Translations under genes and position numbers: made by a program
Shown: piece by piece, positions 7,487-15,040 of the stretch
Layout of the letters: each line of letters opens with the position of its first letter
Position numbering within the stretch: position 1 is the first letter of the stretch
The notes under the pieces: generated by a model
What the model was told of the DNA's origin: nothing
Seen by the model: the letters and a program-made list of their open reading frames with translations, nothing else
The model's database searches: none
DNA from: JBBAFS01 sp041655255
Lineage (GTDB): Bacteria; Spirochaetota; Spirochaetia; Sphaerochaetales; Sphaerochaetaceae
Length of the DNA: 27,822 nucleotides
Direction: 5' to 3'
NCBI GenBank assembly: GCA_041655255.1
Contig: JBBAFS010000015.1
Location: 1 to 27,822 of the forward strand

Positions 7487-8671
7487 GTGTCTCTCTTTCT
7501 TGTCTCAAAAGATAGGAAGGTGAAAGAGGCTCTAGATCGGCAGTTACACAAAGAGACCTATTTCATCGATTCATTACAACGCCTCAGAGAGGCAAAACAA
7601 CTCATACATACAGATGAGTGTCCGGTGATTCTCATTGATGATTCACTCAGTAGCTTAGGATACATTCCCCCTTTAGAAACTATTTTAAGTCACAACATGA
7701 GAGGCTTAAGAATCCTGTTGTCACGACAGCTTACGAAACCTTTTGTAGAAGGGGAGGCCTTTGCACTTCTACGCAAACCCATAGTGATTCGACACTTAGT
7801 TGAACTGATCAATCTTTGTTCATATGAAGATGCATTACACGGGTATCTTGATACCGATCAACAGTGTGCATCAAAACAAAGAAATAAAGTACCTCCATTT
7901 ATTGGAGAGACTGACTCTATGAAGCGTATACGCTCTATCATACAAAAAATAGGACCCCTGTTTCGGTGTGTCCATATCAGTGGAGAGTCGGGAACAGGCA
8001 AAGAGGTTGTAGCACATCTTCTTCGCCATCAAGCTGGGGTAGATCTCCCTTATGTAGTGATGAATTGCTCAAACATTCCTCCCACCTTAGCCGATACAAC
8101 CCTCTTTGGGCATGTGAAGGGAGCTTATACCAATGCAGTGGAAGAGAAAGATGGAATTGTAAAAGCAGCTGATGGGGGAATCTTGTTTTTAGATGAGTTA
8201 GAAGATCTTCATCCTGAGGTGCAAGGCAAGTTATTACGCTTGTTAGAGACTGGGCAATACCGAAGGGTGGGCTCTTCTGAAATTCTCCACTCCCACTTTA
8301 AAATCATTACTGCCTCAAATGTCCCACTTATCACATTAGTAGAACAAAAAAAGTTCAGATTTGATTTATATAACCGCTTACACCACTTAGTGATTTCTCT
8401 TCCTCCCTTACGAGAGAGAAAGGAAGATATTCCGCTTTTAATCGATTATCATCTCAAACAGATTGGTGAACACCGAGTGATCGAAAACACCACTATGCAA
8501 AGGATCATGAACTACCACTGGCCAGGGAATGTGAGAGAACTTTTTAAAGAAGTAGAACTTCTTTCAGTTTTTGCCTCAAATGACCTCAAACCCCTCTCCT
8601 ACAGGGAAATACTTACCGATTCTGTGTTGAATTCATACGTTGCTGACACTGAAATTCCTTACAGCATCTAA
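7487..8671 (+). CDS. NtrC-type AAA+ regulator with degenerate receiver and no DNA-binding domain
   Basis: The best start is GTG 7487, 7 bases after GGAGGGGGT, giving 394 residues; a GTG at 7466 lacks a ribosome site. Residues 1-115 look like a receiver domain: Asp51/Asp52 in ILIDDS and Lys97 in LRKP are kept, but the N-terminal acidic pair is replaced (LVSKDRK). Residues 138-365 are a sigma54-interaction AAA+ domain with Walker A GESGTGKE (166-173), Walker B LFLDEL (233-238) and sensor II GNVRE (347-351). The GAFTGA loop reads GAYTNA (212-217). The chain ends about 29 residues after the AAA+ domain, with no Fis-type helix-turn-helix. Activators without a DNA-binding domain are known (Helicobacter FlgR, Chlamydia CtcC). 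Its target genes, and whether it uses sigma54 at all, are unknown. Confidence 0.85.
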   Translation: MSLFLVSKDRKVKEALDRQLHKETYFIDSLQRLREAKQLIHTDECPVILIDDSLSSLGYIPPLETILSHNMRGLRILLSRQLTKPFVEGEAFALLRKPIVIRHLVELINLCSYEDALHGYLDTDQQCASKQRNKVPPFIGETDSMKRIRSIIQKIGPLFRCVHISGESGTGKEVVAHLLRHQAGVDLPYVVMNCSNIPPTLADTTLFGHVKGAYTNAVEEKDGIVKAADGGILFLDELEDLHPEVQGKLLRLLETGQYRRVGSSEILHSHFKIITASNVPLITLVEQKKFRFDLYNRLHHLVISLPPLRERKEDIPLLIDYHLKQIGEHRVIENTTMQRIMNYHWPGNVRELFKEVELLSVFASNDLKPLSYREILTDSVLNSYVADTEIPYSI

Positions 8672-8704
8672 CATAACTTAGCTAAAAAATGTAAGAAGTT
8701 TACT

Positions 8705-8724
8705 TGTGGATAACTTGTGGATTA
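8705..8724 (-). promoter_or_regulatory. Pair of DnaA boxes
   Basis: TGTGGATAA (8705-8713) is a perfect complement of the DnaA box TTATCCACA. TGTGGATTA (8716-8724) has one mismatch. The two are in the same orientation, 11 bp apart start to start, about one helical turn. Confidence 0.65.
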
Positions 8725-8840
8725 GTGTTGGAAAACTCGTAAAAAAGAGCATCCTTGCACTCCTATAATTCTTATATAACTATGTTATAAAAACGCAATG
8801 CCTAAAGCCACCTATTTCTTTATATAGTATAGAGTTGACA

Positions 8841-8879
8841 CTTCTTTACCTCGTGAAATATTTACTAGGGGTAAAGAGG
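8841..8879. repeat. Inverted repeat around an orphan promoter-like sequence
   Basis: CTTCTTTACC (8841-8850) and GGTAAAGAGG (8870-8879) pair over 10 bp with one G-T wobble around a 19-bp loop. TTGACA lies directly upstream at 8835-8840, and a poor -10 (TATTTA, 8859-8864) falls inside the loop. No T-run follows, so it is not a standard terminator. Confidence 0.4.
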
Positions 8880-8926
8880 TACTATACATCTGTATAACAC
8901 CTTGAGGTGGACTGTAGTGTATAACC

Positions 8927-8935
8927 TGTGGATAA
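8927..8935 (-). promoter_or_regulatory. DnaA box
   Basis: TGTGGATAA is a perfect match to the complement of TTATCCACA. On the minus strand it is followed by TTATACACT and further on TTATACAGA, weaker box-like sequences in the same orientation. Confidence 0.6.
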
Positions 8936-9008
8936 CTTATTTAAAAGGGTCATTACAACCAAGGCAAATCCATAACAAAGCACAGTGAATTCATTTATGA
9001 ATATGACT

Positions 9009-10304
9009 TTACGCCTTAGAGGTAATCTTCGCCCCAAGGTTGGTTAATTTCTTTGGAAGTTCTTCATATCCCCGTTCAATTTGGTAAATTTGGTGGAGTG
9101 TAGACTCCCCTTCAGCACACAGCGCAGCAATCACTAACGCCATACCAGCACGAATATCAGGGCTGGTCACTTCAGCCGGTTTTAAGGAAGATGGCCCTTG
9201 AATAAGGGCTCTGTGAGGATCACATAAAATAATATCGGCTCCCATTCGAATGAGCCAATCGATGAAGAACATTCTCGATTCATACATCTTTTCATGGATT
9301 AAAATAGATCCACTCATTTGAGTTGCTACAACGATTAAGATACTCAGTAAATCGGCAGGGAAGCCTGGCCATGGCGCATCATCTAAAGTGAGTGTTTGTC
9401 CCCCCACACTCTTTTTAATGATACGACTCTGTGTTCTTGGTAGGACAATTCCTTGCTCTCCGCTGATATGCCACTTCAGTCCTAGGCGGTCAAACCCTTT
9501 TTCAATCATAGGAAGTTGATCGTGATTAATTCCTACCAGTTCAACTTCCCCTCCAGTAGCACCTACCAATCCTAAAAAGGAGCCTGCTTCCATGTAATCA
9601 AAGCCGATAGTAAATTCGGCCCCATGAAGTTTTTTAGTTCCCTCTATTTCAAGAAGATTTGAACCAATTCCCCCTATGGAAGCTCCCATTTTCACTAACA
9701 AATTACATAGATCTTGAACGTGGGGTTCACTTGCTGCATTTTGAATGCGTGTTCTCCCCTCGGCAACAACAGCTGCCATAATCGTATTTTCAGTAGCGGT
9801 AACTGAAGCTTCATCTAAAAAGACTTTTGATCCCATAAGCTTGTCTGTGGTAATGGAGATAATGCCCCCTTTGTCGATCTTACACTCAGCACCTAAAGCT
9901 TCAAATGCATGAAAGTGGGTATCTAATCGACGTAGGCCAATAACATCTCCTCCAGGAGGTGGAAGTATAACAGTGTGAAAGCGCCCTACAAGAGGACCGG
10001 CTAATAAAATAGAGGCACGAATCAGATCGACCAATACGGGATCAAGGGGGGTGTGATGAAGATCATAGGTGAGTGATGAGGTTATTTGAACACTGTTTGA
10101 AGCAACCCAATCGACTTGGGAGCCTAACATTCTCAACAAATCTACCATCACATGAACATCTTCAATGGCAGGGATGTTATGTAAGATGACTTTCTCATCG
10201 GTAAGTAATGTGGCAGCGAGACAACATAGAGCAGCATTTTTATTGCCGCTAATGTGGACTGTCCCCTCTAACTCAAAACCACCAGTAATAACGTATGAAC
10301 TCAT
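9009..10304 (-). CDS. murA: UDP-N-acetylglucosamine 1-carboxyvinyltransferase MurA, Asp-type
   Basis: MurA transfers enolpyruvate from PEP to UDP-GlcNAc, the first committed step of peptidoglycan synthesis, in the cytoplasm. The EPSP-synthase-like fold is supported by SGNKNAA with Lys22, RASILLAGPL, and DAPWPGFPADL near the catalytic aspartate. The usual catalytic cysteine (Cys115 in E. coli) is Asp120 here, in PPPGGDVIG, encoded by GAT at 9945-9947. The start is taken at 10304 (MSSYVITGG), where family members begin, giving 431 residues. An upstream in-frame ATG at 10382 would add 26 unconserved residues and overlap the divergent kinase gene. A promoter with its -10 six bases before 10304 supports this start and a leaderless mRNA. 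Confidence 0.95.
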   Translation of the reverse strand: MSSYVITGGFELEGTVHISGNKNAALCCLAATLLTDEKVILHNIPAIEDVHVMVDLLRMLGSQVDWVASNSVQITSSLTYDLHHTPLDPVLVDLIRASILLAGPLVGRFHTVILPPPGGDVIGLRRLDTHFHAFEALGAECKIDKGGIISITTDKLMGSKVFLDEASVTATENTIMAAVVAEGRTRIQNAASEPHVQDLCNLLVKMGASIGGIGSNLLEIEGTKKLHGAEFTIGFDYMEAGSFLGLVGATGGEVELVGINHDQLPMIEKGFDRLGLKWHISGEQGIVLPRTQSRIIKKSVGGQTLTLDDAPWPGFPADLLSILIVVATQMSGSILIHEKMYESRMFFIDWLIRMGADIILCDPHRALIQGPSSLKPAEVTSPDIRAGMALVIAALCAEGESTLHQIYQIERGYEELPKKLTNLGAKITSKA

Positions 10305-10310
10305 ATTCTT

Positions 10311-10339
10311 ATCGTACAAGCTAATAGAGCCTTTGACAA
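10311..10339 (-). promoter_or_regulatory. Predicted murA promoter, leaderless type
   Basis: The minus strand shows TTGTCA (10334-10339), a 17-nt spacer and TACGAT (10311-10316), then exactly 6 bases to the murA ATG. It lies back to back with the pfkB promoter; the two -35 elements are 6 bp apart. Confidence 0.6.
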
Positions 10340-10345
10340 TCTTTG

Positions 10346-10374
10346 TTGAATGAGATGAGAAAGACGAGTAGGAT
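10346..10374 (+). promoter_or_regulatory. Predicted pfkB-kinase promoter, leaderless type
   Basis: TTGAAT (10346-10351), a 17-nt spacer and TAGGAT (10369-10374), then exactly 6 bases to the ATG at 10381. The AGGA inside the -10 could instead be read as a ribosome site, so the leaderless reading is less certain than for murA. Confidence 0.5.
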
Positions 10375-10380
10375 ATCCTC

Positions 10381-11382
10381 ATGGGTAAAAAAGTCTACGG
10401 GATTGGGAATCCTCTGATGGATATTGTTGTAGAGGTGGATGAAAAAGATATCGCTTCACTGGGGATCCATAAAGGGGCAATGAATCTCATTGATGATGAA
10501 CGCTTAGAAGAGTTACTGGCATTTGTGAAAGAAAAAGAGCCTACATATGGATGTGGAGGATCTTGTCCTAATACTATTATTACATTGGCCTCTTTAGGGC
10601 TAAAGACCACCCTTGCAGGAAAAGTGGGACACGATGAGTACGGCTTGTTATATAAAAAGCGCTTACAAGAGTTACATGTCACAGACCACATTGCCTTACA
10701 CGAGATGAATACCGGCTCTTCCATTATCCTTATCACACGTGATAAAGAGCGAACTATGAACACCTATTTAGGTGCAAATAGGTATTACTCTGAAGAAGAT
10801 CTCCACCTTGATGAATTACTTGAGAGTGATTTTTTTCATTTCACTGGATATATGTGGGATACACGATCTCAACAACAAGCAATGATGAGAGCTCTTAATC
10901 ATATCGATCCAAAAAAAACGACAGTGAGTTTTGATATAGCAGACCCTTTAGCTGTCTCTCGCAATCGTGATGCTTTTTTACACCTCATTAGTAACTACGC
11001 CGATGTCGTATATGCTAATAGTGAAGAGGCTCGTATCCTGTTTAATAACTATGATCCGTATGAGTGTTGTAAATCGATGGGAAAGTTGTGTACTACTGCC
11101 GTGGTAAAAAACGGAAAATTAGGATCGTACATCTCTCACAATAAAGAGATGTTTACTGTTCCTGTTCAAGGACCTGTCCCTCCTGTTGATACCACTGGTG
11201 CTGGAGATGTCTATGCTGCTGGGTTTATCTATGCCTTAGCTCACGATAAGCCAATTCAAGAAGTGGGGACAATCGCCTCATTTTTAGCAGGCCATATTGT
11301 ACAACAGTGGGGAGCTCAATTTTCAAAAGAGAAAGCCGCTTCGTTGGCGGCTTCACTGGTTAAAGGGGAGTATCAATTATAA
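10381..11382 (+). CDS. PfkB-family carbohydrate/nucleoside kinase (adenosine kinase-like)
   Basis: A 333-residue ribokinase-fold enzyme. The N-terminal substrate-binding pattern GIGNPLMDIVVEV and the glycine pair in GCGGSCPNTI (PfkB signature 1) are followed by the C-terminal signature DTTGAGDVYAAGF, with the catalytic aspartate and anion hole. The length and overall pattern resemble bacterial adenosine/ribokinase-like enzymes, which phosphorylate a sugar hydroxyl using ATP. The exact substrate is not certain. It is divergent from murA over a 76-bp gap containing two promoters. Its last 6 bases overlap the end of the convergent metK gene. If it is an adenosine kinase, it could recycle adenosine from SAM-dependent methylation, which would suit the neighbour metK; that link is inference. 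Confidence 0.85.
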   Translation: MGKKVYGIGNPLMDIVVEVDEKDIASLGIHKGAMNLIDDERLEELLAFVKEKEPTYGCGGSCPNTIITLASLGLKTTLAGKVGHDEYGLLYKKRLQELHVTDHIALHEMNTGSSIILITRDKERTMNTYLGANRYYSEEDLHLDELLESDFFHFTGYMWDTRSQQQAMMRALNHIDPKKTTVSFDIADPLAVSRNRDAFLHLISNYADVVYANSEEARILFNNYDPYECCKSMGKLCTTAVVKNGKLGSYISHNKEMFTVPVQGPVPPVDTTGAGDVYAAGFIYALAHDKPIQEVGTIASFLAGHIVQQWGAQFSKEKAASLAASLVKGEYQL

Positions 11383-12522
11383 AAGGGGAGCATCTAAGAG
11401 TTCTTCCCACGAGACGCCCTCTTTCCCAAAATGCCCGTAGTTCATATGTGCCTGATAGATAGGACGCTTGAGATCTAATCGCTCAATAATCCCTGAAGGA
11501 CTTAAATCAAACTCTCGGTTAATGATGTTGATAATCTGTTGTTCATCAATGGTGGCTGTACCATAGGTTTCAACGTATAAGGCAACAGGATCAGCAACCC
11601 CAATAGCGTATGAGATTTGCACCTCACATCGAGTGCACAATCCCCAACCAACAAGGTTCTTTGCCACAAGACGAGCCATATAAGCTCCTGAACGGTCTAC
11701 TTTAGAGGGGTCTTTCCCACTAAAAGCACCGCCTCCGTGGCGACCCATACCTCCGTAGGTATCTACGATGATCTTTCTTCCTGTGAGACCTGTATCTCCA
11801 GTTGGCCCTCCAACGACGAATCGTCCTGTTGGGTTAATGAAGTATTTCGTTTCGGAAGTAAGGAGGCCAGTTGAACGTAAAGCAGGAGTGATAACACGCT
11901 CTTTAATATATTGTTGTAAGGTACCAAGACTCACATGTTCGGTGTGTTGGTGACTTACAACAATGGTGTCGATATGTATCGGTTTGCCATGATCGTATGC
12001 TAAGGTAACTTGAGCTTTAGCATCGGGAAGGAGAAAATCGACATCACCTTGTTTTCGTAAATGTGCTGCTTGTTGTAAGAGTTTATGGGCATATGTAATA
12101 GGAGCTGGCATGAGTGATGGTGTTTCGCTACACGCATAACCAAACATCATCCCCTGGTCACCTGCTCCTTGTTTTCCACTGATATTTTTTGTTGCATCGA
12201 CCCCTTTGTCGATATCGAGTGATTGTTCATCAACAAAAACCATCACTTTAAGATTCTTGTAGTCAAAGCCTCGCCCCTCTTCGGTATATCCGATCTCTTT
12301 GACAACACTACGAACAATATGTTCGTAATCAATCTGAGCTTTTGTGGTGATTTCTCCGGCAATAACAACTTTATTTGTCGTCGCCATCACTTCACATGCA
12401 ACTTTTGATGAAGGGTCTTGAGATAAAGCACTATCTAATACAGCATCGGCTATCTGATCACAGACTTTATCTGGATGCCCTTCGCTGACTGATTCGCTGG
12501 TAAACAGCTGAAGTGTACTCAT
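11377..12522 (-). CDS. metK: S-adenosylmethionine synthetase MetK
   Basis: MetK makes S-adenosylmethionine from methionine and ATP, releasing phosphate and pyrophosphate. The 381-residue product has the usual length and all family blocks: SEGHPDKVCDQIADAVLD with His16, GAGDQGMMFGYA (119-130), and the glycine-rich GGGAFSGKDPSKVDRSGAY with the Lys and Asp that hold phosphate and metal. The ATG lies 2 bases after the jag stop codon, so metK is the last gene of the rpmH-rnpA-yidC-jag transcript and probably translationally coupled. No SAM riboswitch is possible in that gap. Its stop codon overlaps that of the convergent pfkB-type gene, leaving no room for separate terminators. Confidence 0.97.
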   Translation of the reverse strand: MSTLQLFTSESVSEGHPDKVCDQIADAVLDSALSQDPSSKVACEVMATTNKVVIAGEITTKAQIDYEHIVRSVVKEIGYTEEGRGFDYKNLKVMVFVDEQSLDIDKGVDATKNISGKQGAGDQGMMFGYACSETPSLMPAPITYAHKLLQQAAHLRKQGDVDFLLPDAKAQVTLAYDHGKPIHIDTIVVSHQHTEHVSLGTLQQYIKERVITPALRSTGLLTSETKYFINPTGRFVVGGPTGDTGLTGRKIIVDTYGGMGRHGGGAFSGKDPSKVDRSGAYMARLVAKNLVGWGLCTRCEVQISYAIGVADPVALYVETYGTATIDEQQIINIINREFDLSPSGIIERLDLKRPIYQAHMNYGHFGKEGVSWEELLDAPLL

Positions 12523-12524
12523 GC

Positions 12525-13196
12525 TTAATACTCTTTTCGTAGTGGTGGTAACTCGGGATCGATTGATACTCTTACTTGTTTAAACAATCCAGAGCCTTCA
12601 CTTTTAGTTGTTACTCCTTCGATATCATTTAATGCTGTATGAATGAGTCTTCGCTCAAAAGGATTCATCGGTTCAAGTAATTTAGATCGTCCGCTACGTC
12701 GTACTTGCTCAGCTGTTCTGAAGGCAAGTTTCACTAAGTTCTCTTCGTGTCGTAGGCGATAGTGTTCACTATCGACAATCACTTTGATCTGAGGTTGTAT
12801 TTGACCTACGTAGACATTTACAAGTAGTTGTAATGCATCGAGGTTCTTCCCTTTCTTTCCGATAATAATGGCCGAGTGATCACTTGTAATATCTAGTCCA
12901 AGTTTTCCCTCTTTTCTAAAGGCAACGCTCACTTCGCCACTGTATCCCATCTTATCGATGACAGTCGATAAAAACTCAATAGCAGCCGATTCAAACTCTT
13001 CTCCAAAAGAGAATTCTTGTTCTTCTTGCTCTTCATGTTCCATGTAGACTCGAATTCGAACATTCTCTTTTTTAAATAGGCCTCTTTTGCCTTCACTAAT
13101 AATCTCAATGTCGAGTTCTTCACGTTGAGCTTGTAGTTGTGTCATGGCGATTTCAATCGCTTCTTGTTCAGTTTTTCCTTCAAATTCTAGTACCAT
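12525..13196 (-). CDS. jag: Jag/KhpB (EloR) RNA-binding protein
   Basis: Three domains can be read: Jag_N (MVLEFEGKTEQEAI to about residue 55), a KH domain with the RNA-binding loop IIGKKGKNLDALQ, and an R3H domain ending the protein (about 160-223, with PMNPFERRLIHTAL). Jag proteins bind RNA together with KhpA and affect cell-wall synthesis and division in several bacteria. An acidic linker of Glu and Gln separates the first two domains. The ATG at 13196 is preferred (223 residues), because GGTGGAG ends 6 bases upstream and the family begins here; a GTG at 13208 is the alternative. It follows yidC closely and precedes metK by 2 bases, within the rpmH operon. Confidence 0.93.
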   Translation of the reverse strand: MVLEFEGKTEQEAIEIAMTQLQAQREELDIEIISEGKRGLFKKENVRIRVYMEHEEQEEQEFSFGEEFESAAIEFLSTVIDKMGYSGEVSVAFRKEGKLGLDITSDHSAIIIGKKGKNLDALQLLVNVYVGQIQPQIKVIVDSEHYRLRHEENLVKLAFRTAEQVRRSGRSKLLEPMNPFERRLIHTALNDIEGVTTKSEGSGLFKQVRVSIDPELPPLRKEY

Positions 13197-13216
13197 GATG
13201 GTCTCCACCAGAGGTG

Positions 13217-15004
13217 TTATCTCTTTTTACCTCGTTGAGGGACAACAGGCTTAGCTGCTACTGTTGTAACTCCTCTCTCTCTTTTTTTGTTCATATAGAT
13301 TTGTTGGCCAACAGAGATGACGTTCATCACCATCCAGTACAACAGCAAACCACTTGGTGCGTTATACAGGATAAAGAAGAACATGACGGGCATTCCGTAC
13401 ATCATAAACTTCCCAGTTGCTCCACCTTGCTGTCCTCCAGTTTGACTAATCTTAAATGAGAAAATCATAGAGGCTCCATATAAGATAGGAAGGAGGCGGA
13501 TATCACTGCCGATAAAAGGAAGTGCTACTGGTGAGAAGTTGATGATCGACTCAGGCACAGAGAGGTCGGTAATCCATCCGGGGATAAACATAGCACCTCT
13601 CAGTTCAAAGTGTTTATTCAACAATCCATATAATGCGATAAAGATCGGGAACTGAAATAACATCGGTAAACATCCTCCAAGAGGATTGATTCCTTCGTTT
13701 TTGTATAGTTCTCCCATCTCTTGATTTAATTTAGTTGGGTTATCTTTATATTTAGCACGGAGCTCTTCCATCTTTGGATTAAGAGCTTGCATTTTAGAAG
13801 TCGACTCCATGCTTTTTTTACTAAAGGGTTGTAAGACTATTTTAATTAAAATAGTGAGTAAGATAATGGCAACTCCGTAGTTAGGAATTAAACGATAAAA
13901 GAGTTGTAAGAGCCATTTCAAAGCTGCCTCTAACCACCCTAACCACGAACTACTATCGAGAGCTTTCTCTAAGTGTAAGTCGGATAATCCAAAACTATTC
14001 TCATTTGAGTTGTTATACATCGCCATGTGGTTCTTTAGCTGCGGTCCAACATAGAATCTAAAGACATCTTTTGTTGAAGCCGTTTTTACAGCGGGCCGTG
14101 AGAGATACATACGTGATTCTAATGGTATGTTTTGAGACTTACTCTCCTCTAAAGTGAGGGTGTATCGAGTTTGATCAGGAATTGCGATAAGGGAGAAGTA
14201 TTTACTTGCTAATGCACTCCAGGTGATAAACTCACTTGTTGTGTAATATCCATCTTTCAGTTTTGGTTGAGATTTTTTCCCACTTTGTTCTACATAAAAT
14301 CGACGATACGTATATCGTCCATCGGGAGCTTCGTGAAACGCTGGACCAATTTGGGGCTCAAAAGCCAACGTATAGGCCACTTGGTTGTAATTTAATGGAA
14401 CAGCTTTGTTTTCACTGTTGATCAGTTCAACACTTAGTTCAAATAGATACTCTTTAGGTCCAAATCGGTAAGTCTTCACAATAGTAAATTGTTCTTCCCC
14501 AACGTTTCCATCATTTCCAATGATACCAAATTGTTGAGTGAAAGAGACACTATTGTCACTCACACTATAATCGAAGATGGCATCAATCGGATGAGAAGTA
14601 TCATCTCCTGGATATAAACTAAATGCGGGTGGGGCTGAACCATCATTAAAGATAATCTCTACAGGCTCGTTATGATCGAGGTGATCTTTTAGCTTTAATG
14701 AAGATATTGAACCACCCTTTGGTTCAAATTGAATGATAAAGACATCAGTTTCAAAGGTAAAAGGAGAAGATGAGTCCCCCTGTCCTAATGCAGTGAATGA
14801 TCCCGCAACTCCACTGTTATACGCTAAGGAAGTTTCGCTTAGCGAAAGAGAAGGAGCTTCTATACTCTCAGGTTCAACAACAGCCACCTCTTGTGCGGGG
14901 GGAGCTTCAACTTCGTCAGGTGCGAAGAAGGTTGCTTGCACGGTTAAACCAACTGATATCACAATTACTGAGAGTATAATTGCTAATATTGTATTCCTAT
15001 CCAT
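13217..15004 (-). CDS. yidC: Membrane protein insertase YidC
   Basis: YidC inserts and folds inner-membrane proteins, alone or with SecYEG. The 595-residue product has the Gram-negative layout: one N-terminal membrane helix (residues 6-27), a large periplasmic beta domain (about 60-345) and a C-terminal core of five helices starting around WLQLFYRLIPNYGVAI. The core includes the cytoplasmic hairpin SKKSMESTSKMQALNPKM and the conserved GCLPMLFQFPIFIALY. The basic tail KKRERG...QRGKKR fits ribosome contact. A GGAGAGG sequence just upstream supports ATG 15004. It lies between rnpA and jag. The small gene yidD often found between rnpA and yidC is absent, since the gap is only 36 bp. Confidence 0.97.
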   Translation of the reverse strand: MDRNTILAIILSVIVISVGLTVQATFFAPDEVEAPPAQEVAVVEPESIEAPSLSLSETSLAYNSGVAGSFTALGQGDSSSPFTFETDVFIIQFEPKGGSISSLKLKDHLDHNEPVEIIFNDGSAPPAFSLYPGDDTSHPIDAIFDYSVSDNSVSFTQQFGIIGNDGNVGEEQFTIVKTYRFGPKEYLFELSVELINSENKAVPLNYNQVAYTLAFEPQIGPAFHEAPDGRYTYRRFYVEQSGKKSQPKLKDGYYTTSEFITWSALASKYFSLIAIPDQTRYTLTLEESKSQNIPLESRMYLSRPAVKTASTKDVFRFYVGPQLKNHMAMYNNSNENSFGLSDLHLEKALDSSSWLGWLEAALKWLLQLFYRLIPNYGVAIILLTILIKIVLQPFSKKSMESTSKMQALNPKMEELRAKYKDNPTKLNQEMGELYKNEGINPLGGCLPMLFQFPIFIALYGLLNKHFELRGAMFIPGWITDLSVPESIINFSPVALPFIGSDIRLLPILYGASMIFSFKISQTGGQQGGATGKFMMYGMPVMFFFILYNAPSGLLLYWMVMNVISVGQQIYMNKKRERGVTTVAAKPVVPQRGKKR

Positions 15005-15040
15005 ATCCTCTCCTCATCGGGGAACAGGAAAGATTGTACA

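Larger units (their letters stand above)
8672..9008. other. Gene-free convergent intergenic region with DnaA boxes
   Basis: This 337-bp gap lies between two genes that end facing each other, so it is not needed as a promoter for either. It holds DnaA-box matches, AT-rich tracts around 8761-8792, a TTGACA at 8835-8840 and a 10-bp inverted repeat at 8841-8879. No ORF, tRNA or known small RNA was recognised, and no clear intrinsic terminator for either neighbour. Confidence 0.7.

Noticed and set aside
10305..10382. Longer murA with 26 extra N-terminal residues
   Set aside because: The extension is unlike MurA, overlaps the divergent kinase start and covers two predicted promoters.
15005..15040. 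yidD between rnpA and yidC
   Set aside because: The gap is only 36 bp and contains the yidC ribosome site; yidD is absent from this operon.
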